Positions 1 through 8,257 of a DNA stretch of 64,000 nucleotides are shown here, in pieces. Made by a program: the position numbers and the translations under genes. Below the pieces are notes generated by a model. It saw only the letters and a list, made by a program, of their open reading frames with translations. It was not told the origin of the DNA and made no database searches. This DNA comes from Flavobacterium kingsejongi (GTDB taxonomy: Bacteria > Bacteroidota > Bacteroidia > Flavobacteriales > Flavobacteriaceae). The stretch's first letter is position 1; the number at the start of each line of letters is the position of its first letter. The stretch lies in assembly GCF_003076475.1 (NCBI RefSeq), contig NZ_CP020919.1, positions 3,038,001-3,102,000 of the forward strand. Reading direction: 5' to 3'.

Positions 1-1
1 A

Positions 2-265
2 CTAAGTCTGGGTTTCCATGCGGCAAATAACCTTTTTGGAGCCCTGCTGGTTACCGCTGACTGGACTGTATTCAAAACCGATTCTATTTTGCGGGATATT
101 GCAGAACCTACTGCGGGCTTTGATGTGCTATTGCCCGTATGCATCGTATATCCGATTCTTTTAATTATCTTTAGTAAGAAATACAACTGGACAGGATGGA
201 AAGAAAAACTGACCGGGAAGTTATACCCGGAACTTAAAACTGAGAATAACGAAATTGCAAATTAA
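2..265 (+). CDS. CPBP-family intramembrane metalloprotease, C-terminal part
   Basis: Open frame entering from the window's left edge and ending in TAA; only the last 87 residues are visible. It begins LSLGFHAANNLFGALLV, which looks like the last conserved motif of CPBP (CAAX protease/bacteriocin-processing) membrane proteases, where a His and the following Asn help form the metal site inside the membrane. A second hydrophobic stretch (VLLPVCIVYPILLIIF) is followed by a charged, Lys-rich cytosolic tail. The stop lies 3 nt before the menE ATG, so the two genes are probably co-transcribed. Substrate unknown. The catalytic Glu-Glu motif would be upstream of the window, so activity cannot be judged. 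Confidence 0.75.
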   Translation, partial: LSLGFHAANNLFGALLVTADWTVFKTDSILRDIAEPTAGFDVLLPVCIVYPILLIIFSKKYNWTGWKEKLTGKLYPELKTENNEIAN

Positions 266-268
266 AAT

Positions 269-1318
269 ATGAATAATCCGACTTACACCAATGTGCATAA
301 CCGTTTTAAGCTGAATGGATTTCAGCTGGACAGGGAAGATTTATGCCGAGTTGCCTACAGCTTTATTAAAGAAGGTGATGATTTTGAAAAACCGGTCGGA
401 ATTTTTATCCGGGACTGGTTTGATGATAAAAGTACCATAACGCTTAACAGTTCCGGAACTACCGGAAAGCCGAAATCATTCGAGGTTGATAAACAGGCGA
501 TGGTTAATTCTGCGATTGCTACCGGAGATTTTTTTGACCTTAGCCCGGGTAATAAAGTGCTTCACTGCCTGCCTGCAAATTATATCGCAGGGAAGATGAT
601 GTTCGTGAGGGGATTTATTTTAGGTCTTGAATTGGATTTTGTTGCCCCAACATCTAACCCTTTGGATCGCAATGAAAATGAATATGATTTTGTTGCAATG
701 GTGCCGCTACAGGTTCAAAATTCACTGGATAAACTGGACAAAGTAAAAAAACTGATTGTAGGGGGTGCCAATCTGAATCAGGATCTTGAAGAGCAACTCA
801 AAGAACTCACCAAAACGATAGTGTATGAAACGTATGGCATGACGGAAACACTAACGCATATTGCGGCGAAGAAAATAGGGGAGGATGCGTTTACCGTATT
901 ACCCAATATTACTATTTCACAGGATGATCGACAATGTGTTGTAATCAGTGCGCCTCATATTAGCGACGAGGAAATTGTAACTAATGATCTGATAGGGCTG
1001 CTTTCAGACAATCGTTTTGTTTGGCTGGGGCGTGTGGATAATGTGGTCAATAGCGGAGGGATTAAACTGATTCCGGAACAGATTGAAGAAAAGTTACGTA
1101 CTAAAATAGCCGGCCGATTTTTTCTGACAGGAACAGCAGATCATGATTTAGGCGAAAAATTAGTTCTGGTCATTGAAGGTCCGGAATATCCGATTGATGC
1201 CAGCATTTTTGAGGATCTTGGGAAATATGAAAAACCGAAAGAGATCTTTTTTGTTCGAAAATTTGAAGAAACTACCTCCGGAAAACTCCGTAGAAAAGAA
1301 ACATTGAATATGGTATAA
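269..1318 (+). CDS. menE: o-succinylbenzoate--CoA ligase (MenE), short Bacteroidetes form
   Basis: ANL-superfamily adenylating enzyme of menaquinone synthesis, expected to activate o-succinylbenzoate to its CoA thioester in the cytosol. Visible motifs: phosphate-binding loop SSGTTGKPKS at residues 61-70; YETYGMTET (A5-type) near 190; the hinge region WLGRVDNVVNSGGIKLIP near 251-268; and TTSGKLRRKE near the C-terminus, carrying the expected catalytic lysine. At 349 residues it is shorter than the roughly 450-500 of proteobacterial MenE, as I remember for Bacteroidetes homologues. It starts 3 nt after the CPBP gene and ends at a strong intrinsic terminator. Another small AMP-binding enzyme cannot be fully excluded, but length and context fit MenE. 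Confidence 0.85.
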   Translation: MNNPTYTNVHNRFKLNGFQLDREDLCRVAYSFIKEGDDFEKPVGIFIRDWFDDKSTITLNSSGTTGKPKSFEVDKQAMVNSAIATGDFFDLSPGNKVLHCLPANYIAGKMMFVRGFILGLELDFVAPTSNPLDRNENEYDFVAMVPLQVQNSLDKLDKVKKLIVGGANLNQDLEEQLKELTKTIVYETYGMTETLTHIAAKKIGEDAFTVLPNITISQDDRQCVVISAPHISDEEIVTNDLIGLLSDNRFVWLGRVDNVVNSGGIKLIPEQIEEKLRTKIAGRFFLTGTADHDLGEKLVLVIEGPEYPIDASIFEDLGKYEKPKEIFFVRKFEETTSGKLRRKETLNMV

Positions 1319-1342
1319 CAGCTGTTATGCTAACGATGCAAG

Positions 1343-1372
1343 GGGCTTTACAGATAGTAAAGCCCTTTTTTT
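1343..1372 (+). terminator. intrinsic terminator after menE
   Basis: Hairpin GGGCTTTA / TAAAGCCC with a short loop followed by a run of T. It sits 25 nt after the menE stop and also covers the end of the reverse-strand TetR-like remnant. Confidence 0.8.
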
Positions 1373-1532
1373 ATGTAAAATAAAGTAGCGATGGCCCGTA
1401 CGCCCTCTTCCAACTGACTTTCGGTGAGTAGTACCGCTTTTTCCATAATAGTATCGCCTTGTATAATGCCATACAAAATAATAGTTTGGATAAAACGCAA
1501 AACTTTTTTATCAACAGTTGGGGTTACTGCGA
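1348..1532 (-). pseudogene. TetR-family regulator remnant (C-terminal piece)
   Basis: The reverse strand has a short open stretch reading IAVTPTVDKKVLRFIQTIIL, then YGIIQGDTIMEKAVLL and so on, ending at TAA. It resembles the helical ligand-binding C-terminus of a TetR/AcrR repressor. No HTH domain or start codon is present, so it is a 3' remnant. Its open end abuts and partly overlaps the forward-strand aldolase-like remnant, which suggests a deletion joined the ends of two genes. The assignment is by resemblance only. Confidence 0.35.
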
Positions 1533-1676
1533 TTTATTGTAGGTGCTGGTATCCCACGGATCATACAGGCGGGCCTGGAATTGCTGGGCGATGATGAGGG
1601 GATGCTCCGAAACCCATTGCAGCCGCTTGCTGCTCCCGAAAGGAAGGTATTAGAGCGTTTATTACGGCAAATATAA
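1494..1676 (+). pseudogene. dihydrodipicolinate-synthase-like aldolase remnant (C-terminus)
   Basis: Frame from the stop at 1491 reads NAKLFYQQLGLLRFIVGAGI, later RNPLQPLAAPERKVLERLL, and stops at 1676. The ending PLQPLxxxERKxLExLL is typical of DapA/NanA-type class I aldolases, whose last helix follows a proline-rich turn. There is no start and no TIM barrel upstream, so only the 3' end of a lost gene remains. Its intrinsic terminator survives just downstream, which supports this once being a real gene end. Moderate to low certainty about the exact family. Confidence 0.4.
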
Positions 1677-1696
1677 ATTCAACCGTTAAATATGTT

Positions 1697-1738
1697 AAAG
1701 GAGTAGGTAGGTCAAAATGATTTTCTACTCCTTTTTTC
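1697..1738 (+). terminator. intrinsic terminator of the lost aldolase-like gene
   Basis: Stem AAAGGAGTAG / CTACTCCTTT followed by six T. It lies about 20 nt after the stop of the remnant. Confidence 0.7.
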
Positions 1739-1807
1739 TTAACATAGATTTTAAAAAATTCCCCTTTTCATTGCGTAACTTTAGGTAAACAATTAATTAC
1801 GAGTACA

Positions 1808-2566
1808 ATGAACAGATTAAAAGATAAGGTTGCCGTTATCACCGGTGGCGCAGGAAGTATTGGAAAAGCAACGGCTAAATTGTTTTTAGCCCATGGTGCC
1901 AAAGTCATGTTGGTTGATTTAAAAGAGGAAGATTTGAAAAAAGCGACTGCAGAACTTAATTCTGATAAAGTGGCCTATATAGTAGCTGATGTTACACAAT
2001 CAGCAGATGCTGAAAAATATGCTGCTGCAACAGTTTCAAAATTTGGAAAGATTGATGTTTTCTTTAATAATGCCGGGATAGAAGGTGTGGTCAAACCTCT
2101 TACAGAATATCCGGAGGAAATTTTTGATAAAGTTTTTGCCGTAAATGTAAAAGGGGTGTGGTTCGGAAATAAAGCCGTATACCCGCAAATGAATGATGGG
2201 GGAAGTATTATTATCTCCTCTTCTGTAGCAGGATTGGAAGGAACAGCGAATACTTTAGCCTATACGGCCAGTAAGCACGCTGTGATCGGAATAATGAAAG
2301 TATCTGCGTTGGAATTTGCTGCCCGTAAAATAAGGGTGAATACTGTCAATCCATCGCCTGTAGACAATAGGATGATGCGATCGCTTGAGGAAGGTTTCGC
2401 TCCGGGACATGCTAAGGAAGCAAAAGATAATCTTGAAAAAACAATACCATTAGGGCGTTATGCGCAACCTGAAGAAATAGCTTCCCTGGTTTTATTCCTG
2501 GCTTCAGATGATAGTAAATTCATCACCGGGACATTCAATAGGGTAGATGGAGGAATGGGAGCCTAA
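1808..2566 (+). CDS. SDR-family NAD(P)-dependent oxidoreductase
   Basis: Classical short-chain dehydrogenase of 252 residues, the usual length. Motifs in order: cofactor loop TGGAGSIG at residues 12-19; DVT near 61-63, where the adenine ring is bound; NNAG at 87-90; Ser of IIISSSV near 138; catalytic Tyr152 and Lys156 in YTASK; and the C-terminal ITGTFNRVDGGMGA. Asp37 at the end of strand 2 (LVDLKE) favours NAD over NADP. Substrate unknown; the glucose-1-dehydrogenase/FabG-like group is the closest fit. It is monocistronic between two terminators. Confidence 0.88.
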   Translation: MNRLKDKVAVITGGAGSIGKATAKLFLAHGAKVMLVDLKEEDLKKATAELNSDKVAYIVADVTQSADAEKYAAATVSKFGKIDVFFNNAGIEGVVKPLTEYPEEIFDKVFAVNVKGVWFGNKAVYPQMNDGGSIIISSSVAGLEGTANTLAYTASKHAVIGIMKVSALEFAARKIRVNTVNPSPVDNRMMRSLEEGFAPGHAKEAKDNLEKTIPLGRYAQPEEIASLVLFLASDDSKFITGTFNRVDGGMGA

Positions 2567-2619
2567 TTACTGGCTAATTCCCATCGCCATGAAAGTTGGT
2601 TTTGGTTGTTTGTAAAAAA

Positions 2620-2651
2620 GAGTAAAATACATCGTATTTTACTCTTTTTTT
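2620..2651 (+). terminator. bidirectional terminator between the SDR and M1 genes
   Basis: Perfect 11-bp stem GAGTAAAATAC / GTATTTTACTC with a 3-nt loop and flanking A and T runs. It can serve the two convergent genes on either side. Confidence 0.85.
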
Positions 2652-2657
2652 ATGGTG

Positions 2658-4316
2658 TTACTTTTGGATAAATTTTATGTAAAACTTTTCTTTGACCAGT
2701 GTTACCGGATCACTTTTTTTAGTTGTATACGTTTGGACTGCATTTGTAGGCTCAAGGCGTACTATTTTCTTCCCGATGTTTATTTCTACTGGCATGGAAA
2801 AATTAGGGACATCTGTCAGCCATCGGTATTCAAAACCTTCTTTTGTAGTTTTAATTTCTAATTCTGGAATTTTATTGTGCCTTAAATACTGATCAAAAAT
2901 CGGGGTCAGGTTCCGTTTACTATGGGTATTGAAAAATTGAATCACGGTTTCAGTATCAATAATTTTGTGACGGTAGGTATTCGAGTAGTCCAACAGGAGT
3001 TTCCACCATTTTGCATCATCGTTGATAACATTGCGTAAAGTGTTCAGCATCAATGCTCCTTTGAAATACATGTCAATTGACCCTTCATGGTTCACATTAT
3101 AATCGCCAATAATGGGCCTGTCATTCATGACCCTATTGGCCTGTCCATTGATATATGCCATCGCTTTTTCATAACCAAAGTTGCATTCTACAAAAACAGT
3201 CTCAGAATAAGTCGTGAAAGCCTCATGAATCCACATGTCCGCAATATCTTTGGAAGTAATACTATTCCCAAACCATTCGTGCCCGCTTTCATGGATGGTG
3301 ATATAATCGAATAAAATCCCCACTCCGGATTCTGAAATATCAGTACCGGCATAGCCGTTTTTGTATTTATTGCCATACGCCACAGCACTTTGATGTTCCA
3401 TTCCCAAATAGGGTGTCTCTACCAGTTTATAACTGTCTTCTGCAAAAGGATAGACTCCAAATTTTGCCTGGAAGCAGTCCATCATAGGTTTAACTTCCTG
3501 GAAATGCTCTTTTGCTTTTTCAAGATTGTAAGAAAGCACATAAAAATCGAGGTCTAAATCTTTATAACGCTCTCCAAAGTGTACATAGTCACCAATGTTG
3601 ACTGTAATATCATAATTATTGATAGGGCTTTTTACTTCCCAGTCCCAACGGGTATAACCATTCTTGAGATCTTCTTTTCCGGTAAACCGTCCATTGGATA
3701 CGTTCATAAGGCCATTTGGAACAGCTACTTTAATGGTAGCTCCTTCATCCGGTTCATCGGTTTGATGGTCTTTTACAGGATACCACAGGCTGGCACCAGT
3801 TCCTTGTACAGCTACCGCAATCCAGTCCTTCCCCTTTTCATCTTTTTTCCATACAAAACCACCATCCCAGGGCGCATTTTTTGCAGCAATAGGTTTTCCC
3901 GAATAATAAAAGCGTAATTTTTCTTTGGTATTTTTTTGTAATGGGCGATCAAAGTAAAGAAATACGGCATCATAGTCCCGTTTATACGCTACTGCTTTTC
4001 CGTGATACAATATGCTATCTACTTTCATATTTTCAAATAAATCCAACTGTATTTTAGTGGTATTTTCTAAAACTTTGAATGTTATGTCATTGTAGCCTGA
4101 AATGAATTTTTCTACCGGGTCTACTTTGATATTCAGGTCATAACGCAGGACATCATAGTCATTCCGTTCCGGTCGTAAAGCACCCCGCAATGAGTCTTTT
4201 CGGGTGTAATTTTTTTCTTTACTAAAAAATTGTGCTGTCGCATGCTGCTGGCTCAGGAAGAATATCCCGAAAAACAAAACCTTAGATAAGGTTGCTACCG
4301 GTTTCAAATGGGTCAT
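2658..4316 (-). CDS. M1-family zinc metallopeptidase, exported
   Basis: Gluzincin aminopeptidase-type protein of 552 residues with an N-terminal signal peptide (hydrophobic segment about residues 10-28, ending ATA-Q). The zinc site HESGH is at 342-346, with the third ligand Glu365 in WIHEAF. The usual exopeptidase motif GxMEN reads GMEH at 305-308, so the Asn is replaced by His; this may change N-terminus recognition or mark a subfamily. It lacks the long helical C-terminal domain of full-length M1 enzymes. It probably acts in the periplasm or at the cell surface on peptides. It starts about 65 nt after (in its own direction) the CLC gene and may be co-transcribed with it. Confidence 0.88.
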   Translation of the reverse strand: MTHLKPVATLSKVLFFGIFFLSQQHATAQFFSKEKNYTRKDSLRGALRPERNDYDVLRYDLNIKVDPVEKFISGYNDITFKVLENTTKIQLDLFENMKVDSILYHGKAVAYKRDYDAVFLYFDRPLQKNTKEKLRFYYSGKPIAAKNAPWDGGFVWKKDEKGKDWIAVAVQGTGASLWYPVKDHQTDEPDEGATIKVAVPNGLMNVSNGRFTGKEDLKNGYTRWDWEVKSPINNYDITVNIGDYVHFGERYKDLDLDFYVLSYNLEKAKEHFQEVKPMMDCFQAKFGVYPFAEDSYKLVETPYLGMEHQSAVAYGNKYKNGYAGTDISESGVGILFDYITIHESGHEWFGNSITSKDIADMWIHEAFTTYSETVFVECNFGYEKAMAYINGQANRVMNDRPIIGDYNVNHEGSIDMYFKGALMLNTLRNVINDDAKWWKLLLDYSNTYRHKIIDTETVIQFFNTHSKRNLTPIFDQYLRHNKIPELEIKTTKEGFEYRWLTDVPNFSMPVEINIGKKIVRLEPTNAVQTYTTKKSDPVTLVKEKFYIKFIQK

Positions 4317-4381
4317 TATAAAATGTTTTAGGTTTTAAAAGTAGGCAATAGAATCATAAAAATACCTAACGAATTGTTAAT

Positions 4382-5677
4382 TTACAAGTTCCTCAAATCG
4401 GCTGATTTCTCCTGTATCCTTTCTTTAAAGTAGTTTTTATATTTTGGGCTTTTCAATACCTGGGAGCTATAAATGCCTGAATTGCCAGAACATGCATAGG
4501 CACCCAGGCAGGCTAAAGCAATATATATACCGGATTCCATACCAAATAATTCCATGCCCATAATGGAGCACGCAATAGGGGTATGGGTGGCACCTGAAAA
4601 TACGGCAACAAATCCCATTCCCGCCAAAAGCGCCAGGGGAAGTGGTACAAAAGGGAAAAGTGCATTTCCCAGTGTGGCGCCAATGAAGAAAAGAGGCGTT
4701 ACTTCACCACCTTTAAACCCCGCTCCCAAGGTAAAAGTGGTCAATAGCATTTTAATAGCGAAATCGTAGGAGGGCAATTCATTGCTAAAGGCCTCAACAA
4801 TTACAGGTATTCCAAGCCCGATATATTTTGTGGTTCCCAATCCCCAAACGGCTAATGCAATTATAATTCCACCGAGAAATGGCCGTAATGGCGGATAGCT
4901 GATTGTGGATTGGAATAGCCCGGACCAAAAGTGCATTGTCCTGGAGAAAATGAAAGCCGATACTCCGAAGACTGCACCACAGCCAAGTGCCCAAAGCAAA
5001 GAAATGAAATCCAGTTCCGGTACTTCCGGGATACTATAATGGGTATGTACAACAGAATATAAGAGGCAGAAATAATGGGCACTATAAGCAGCCAAAAAAC
5101 AGGGAAATACAGCTTCCAATTTCATTTTTCCCAAAACAAGCACTTCAAGCGCAAATACTGCTCCTGCTAAAGGTGTACCAAATACAGCAGCAAATCCGGC
5201 GCTAATCCCGATAATAATTAGAATTTTGCGGTCTCCGGGTTTCATGGCAAAGAAACGGGTAAACTGATCGGCAATCGCACCGCCCATTTGTACAGCAGTG
5301 CCTTCTCTTCCTGCAGATCCCCCAAAAAGATGAGTAATCAGTGTTCCGAAAAGCACTAACGGAACCATACGAAAAGGGATAGTTGCGCCTGGGTTTTCAT
5401 AGGTTTCCAGCAGAAGGTTATTTCCTTTCACTACCGTCGTACCCCAATAATGGTAACTCAGCCCGATCAGTAGTCCTCCTATGGGCAATAAGGCAATAAT
5501 ATAGTGATGCGTTTCCCGGAATGCTGTTACTGTGGCTAAACTATTCAGGAAAAAAGCGGAGATGCTCCCAATGAGAAATCCTGCTATCAGGCAGATAAGG
5601 ATCCATTTTATACCATAGGAAAGCAATGGATAGTGAAGCTGAAATGCAATGCGTTTTGAATTTACTTGTCTGTTCAT
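4382..5677 (-). CDS. CLC-type antiporter, probable fluoride/proton exchanger (CLC-F)
   Basis: CLC protein of 431 residues with about ten or more hydrophobic segments and no C-terminal CBS domains. The gating-glutamate motif reads GREGT at residues 123-127 in place of GREGP of chloride CLCs, and the next conserved block GFAAVFGTPLAGAVFALE is at 161-178. As I recall, GREGT is characteristic of the fluoride-specific CLC-F clade. This agrees with the fluoride riboswitch in its leader. Expected role: export of cytosolic fluoride in exchange for protons. A general annotation would read 'voltage-gated chloride channel family protein'; the riboswitch makes the fluoride reading much stronger. Confidence 0.88.
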   Translation of the reverse strand: MNRQVNSKRIAFQLHYPLLSYGIKWILICLIAGFLIGSISAFFLNSLATVTAFRETHHYIIALLPIGGLLIGLSYHYWGTTVVKGNNLLLETYENPGATIPFRMVPLVLFGTLITHLFGGSAGREGTAVQMGGAIADQFTRFFAMKPGDRKILIIIGISAGFAAVFGTPLAGAVFALEVLVLGKMKLEAVFPCFLAAYSAHYFCLLYSVVHTHYSIPEVPELDFISLLWALGCGAVFGVSAFIFSRTMHFWSGLFQSTISYPPLRPFLGGIIIALAVWGLGTTKYIGLGIPVIVEAFSNELPSYDFAIKMLLTTFTLGAGFKGGEVTPLFFIGATLGNALFPFVPLPLALLAGMGFVAVFSGATHTPIACSIMGMELFGMESGIYIALACLGAYACSGNSGIYSSQVLKSPKYKNYFKERIQEKSADLRNL

Positions 5678-5717
5678 AATACCTTTTATTTAATACATCT
5701 ACTGTGGCATAAGCCAT

Positions 5718-5771
5718 TATTGTAGACGTCATCAGCTTTTTAAGGCGGTTCAGGGCAGACATCATTACCAT
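5718..5771 (-). promoter_or_regulatory. fluoride riboswitch (crcB motif) in the CLC leader
   Basis: On the reverse strand the leader reads GGTAATGATGTCTGCC, then TGAACCGCC, TTAAAAAGCTGATGA and CGTCTAC. This follows the known fluoride aptamer order GGnGAUG...GCC, AAACnGCC, CUGAUG, CCUAC almost element by element. GGUA/UGCC and UGUC/GACG can pair as the two short helices. A downstream segment (CTAC ... GTAG, about 5696-5724) can pair with the aptamer's 3' end and could act as expression platform before the ATG at 5677. The promoter sits just upstream. Confidence 0.85.
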
Positions 5772-5780
5772 GTGGAACTA

Positions 5781-5811
5781 CAAATATAAAATATATTTTA
5801 TTTCAAACCAA
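5781..5811 (-). promoter_or_regulatory. promoter of the fluoride riboswitch/CLC transcript
   Basis: Reverse strand: TTG at 5811-5809, 20-nt spacer, TATATTTG at 5788-5781. This matches the Bacteroidetes consensus TTG-N19ish-TAnnTTTG. The predicted start falls about 5774, just before the first aptamer base. Confidence 0.7.
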
Positions 5812-6666
5812 TTATTCCCCTACAATCTCCCGTCCTGTATCTGCATGTTGTGATTCAGGGTTTCGTTTGAGGTACATTAATATGATACCGGCTATAATGA
5901 AAGGAATGCTTAGGATTTGTCCCATATTAATCACCAGGTCATCTTCAAATGCCTCTTGGTTTTCTTTATAAAATTCTAAAATAAAACGGGCGGCAAATAG
6001 TAAAACCAGGAAAAGCCCAAAAAGGAAACCTTTGGCAAAAGACTGTCTTTTATAGCTATAGAGGTAAAACAATACAACAAAAATAAGTGCATAAGCGAAA
6101 GCTTCATACAATTGTGCCGGATGGCGTGGCAACAGATCCTCGCTTTCAAAAATGAAACCGTAATTGCTATTTGTGGGTTTGCCTATGATTTCAGAATTCA
6201 TAAAATTACCCAACCGAATGAACATTCCGGTCAGTGGCGTCGCAATTGCAACTTTATCCAATATCCATAAGAGGTTAATTTTGGCTCTTTTGCAATATAC
6301 CAATATGGCAATCAGAATCCCAATAGCACCACCATGGCTTGCCAAACCGCGATAACCAATATATTGAAAATCGCTACCGTTGATTTTAAACGGCAGGAAT
6401 ATTTCCAGGATATGATGGGAATAATATTCAAAATCATAGAAGAGGCAATGCCCAAGACGGGCACCGACCAAAGTACCAACGAATATATAAATGGCAAGCT
6501 GATCCAGTTTCTCTACCGGAACATTTTCTTTACGAAACATGCTACGGACAATCAGGTAACCCAATACCAGCCCAGTGGCAAACAGCAGTCCATAATAGCG
6601 TAGGGGAATAGTATGGAATAGGTTTATAATTTCAGGGTCGGGGTTCCAGTGTATCGCTCCACTCAT
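5812..6666 (-). CDS. lgt: prolipoprotein diacylglyceryl transferase
   Basis: Integral membrane enzyme that transfers diacylglycerol from phosphatidylglycerol to the lipobox cysteine of prolipoproteins. Seven or so hydrophobic segments are visible. Characteristic stretches are YRGLASHGGAIG (the His-Gly loop) and RLGNFMNSEIIG (the Lgt signature), followed by RHPAQLYEA. The frame stays open upstream to 6789, but I choose the ATG at 6666 (MSGAIHWNPDPEI). That is where family members begin, and the longer version would run into the HMG-CoA synthase gene, whose stop is at 6713. Length from this start is 284 residues, normal for Lgt. Confidence 0.92.
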   Translation of the reverse strand: MSGAIHWNPDPEIINLFHTIPLRYYGLLFATGLVLGYLIVRSMFRKENVPVEKLDQLAIYIFVGTLVGARLGHCLFYDFEYYSHHILEIFLPFKINGSDFQYIGYRGLASHGGAIGILIAILVYCKRAKINLLWILDKVAIATPLTGMFIRLGNFMNSEIIGKPTNSNYGFIFESEDLLPRHPAQLYEAFAYALIFVVLFYLYSYKRQSFAKGFLFGLFLVLLFAARFILEFYKENQEAFEDDLVINMGQILSIPFIIAGIILMYLKRNPESQHADTGREIVGE

Positions 6667-6712
6667 GAGTATTGTTTCAATTTTAATTGGTCCGCAAGGT
6701 ACGAAAATGTTC

Positions 6713-8083
6713 CTAATGGATAAAGTTATAATACCGGGCACCGCGGAGTACAGGGCTTTCCGTTTCAATATAGTCCAGTACAAATTCATCCTTTGGAGGG
6801 AGTATGGACTCTTTAAGTTCTTTTTTATGCAAGGCAGTATAACGCTCCATACTGATGGGTGTACTCTCTTCGAGGATGTTATAGAGTGCTGTCCGTACTA
6901 CAGCATCTTTCCATTTTGCTTCAATTGTGCCTTCAAAAACCTTTGATTTAGAGCCACTCCCATACGCTATAAAGCCGATCGTATTTCCGGTAGCTTCGAT
7001 ATTATTTTGTGCCTGATAGGCTAACGTTGCAGCCAGCCCAAGAAATAGCGATCCGGTATACATATTCCCTACTACTGAAGAAGCCCATTCCGAAGGGGCA
7101 ATAGTTTGTTGTACAAAATCGAGGTAAGCAGCGCTTTTGGCAATAGTCTTGATTTGTTCTTTATAATCGGGAGCTGTCGGTAAAAGTTGGATTTCCGGAT
7201 TTTCGCGGGCATAAATTTCAGTAAAAGTACGCCTGCCCTGATACGCATACGGTAAGTGCATAACGATACTGGACCAATTTTGATAAAGCACTACATTTTC
7301 CTGTCCTGTAATTTTTTTATAATGCGTATAGGCTTCAATAATGCGATCGATATAACACGTATTGGAGTATTGCCCATCAAAAACGGGCTGTTCCTGGTGC
7401 AGGGCAATTTCATTTTCTAAAATACCAAACCACTCCGGATTGTCCTGTTTTCCGGTAACTGCAGCTTTTGATAAATAGCGTTTCGGTTTGAAAAAATCAA
7501 AAACACCACGAGTGCTTACTCCGGTAGCTTCGGAAAAAGAAATCATATCAGGATCCTGTTTGATGTGCATGGCTATTGCACCGGCACCCTGTGTATATTC
7601 CCCGGTGGATTCCAGATCGTATTTTGCAAAATCGGTTGCTACAACAATACCTTGTCGTTTCGGATCGAGCCGAATCCAGTCTACCGTATTTTGTAGTGCA
7701 TCGACACCACCAATACAGGCAAATGTAATGTCCAATACATCGCAATGGCGTAAAGCATGTTTTCCAAATTTCGGTTCCAGTTGCTCTTCTATTAATTGTA
7801 AAACATAGGATGCAATGGGTTTGGAGGCATCAATACCGCTTTCAGAGCCAACATATATCCGGCCTATACTTTCGGGATTGATCGTGGCCTGTTGAAAGAG
7901 GTTGTACACTGCGTTCGCGGCAAAGGTAATAACATCCTGATGGACATCGGGAAAGGTCATTTTTTGCAATCCAAGGCCTTTGATTAGTTTATCGGGTTCT
8001 ATATTCCGGTTTTCAGCTAATGTTTTGATGGGCAGATGTATCTTAGGTACTGCTACTGCCAGACTGTCGATTCCTATTTTCAT
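6713..8083 (-). CDS. hydroxymethylglutaryl-CoA synthase family protein
   Basis: Thiolase-fold enzyme of 456 residues. The expected catalytic triad is present: Glu81 (VGSESGID), Cys123 (DITFACIGG) and His276 (VMHLPYAYQGRRTF). It condenses acetyl-CoA with acetoacetyl-CoA to HMG-CoA, the entry to the mevalonate route of isoprenoid synthesis; Flavobacteriia use this route. It is longer than the roughly 390-residue Gram-positive MvaS and lies in the broader bacterial HMG-CoA-synthase-like family, so I leave the symbol open. Its stop is 46 nt before the lgt start in the same direction, so the two may share a transcript. Confidence 0.85.
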   Translation of the reverse strand: MKIGIDSLAVAVPKIHLPIKTLAENRNIEPDKLIKGLGLQKMTFPDVHQDVITFAANAVYNLFQQATINPESIGRIYVGSESGIDASKPIASYVLQLIEEQLEPKFGKHALRHCDVLDITFACIGGVDALQNTVDWIRLDPKRQGIVVATDFAKYDLESTGEYTQGAGAIAMHIKQDPDMISFSEATGVSTRGVFDFFKPKRYLSKAAVTGKQDNPEWFGILENEIALHQEQPVFDGQYSNTCYIDRIIEAYTHYKKITGQENVVLYQNWSSIVMHLPYAYQGRRTFTEIYARENPEIQLLPTAPDYKEQIKTIAKSAAYLDFVQQTIAPSEWASSVVGNMYTGSLFLGLAATLAYQAQNNIEATGNTIGFIAYGSGSKSKVFEGTIEAKWKDAVVRTALYNILEESTPISMERYTALHKKELKESILPPKDEFVLDYIETESPVLRGARYYNFIH

Positions 8084-8096
8084 AGCTACAAAAATA

Positions 8097-8135
8097 AAAA
8101 AGGTATTTTTACGAACGCGTAAAAATACCTTTTAT
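8097..8135. terminator. perfect bidirectional hairpin terminator
   Basis: Stem AGGTATTTTTACG / CGTAAAAATACCT (13 bp, no mismatch) with a 4-nt loop, flanked by A and T runs. It separates the HMG-CoA synthase gene from the broken VKOR locus and would stop reverse-strand transcription from that locus. Confidence 0.85.
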
Positions 8136-8257
8136 TGAAAGAAATACAACCGATTTACGATTATCGTAAAACGAAGTGATTATTTTTTAGAATCCTGAAT
8201 TTTTTAAAACGATTCCTTTTCCTTTTTTTATTGCAGTAACTTTAATTGGTTTTAAAT

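Noticed and set aside
6334..6946. Forward ORFs of about 90 residues over lgt and the HMG-CoA synthase gene
   Set aside because: Antisense shadows of well-supported reverse-strand genes.
8089..8096. TATTTTTG box upstream of the HMG-CoA synthase gene
   Set aside because: It lies only 6 nt from the start codon, so transcription would begin at or inside the gene; probably chance in AT-rich DNA.
8160..8257. Reverse-strand frame NLKPIKVTAIKKGKGIVLK, possible C-terminus of a lost gene or a small peptide
   Set aside because: Only about 25 codons between stops, no start codon and no recognised family; may be chance.
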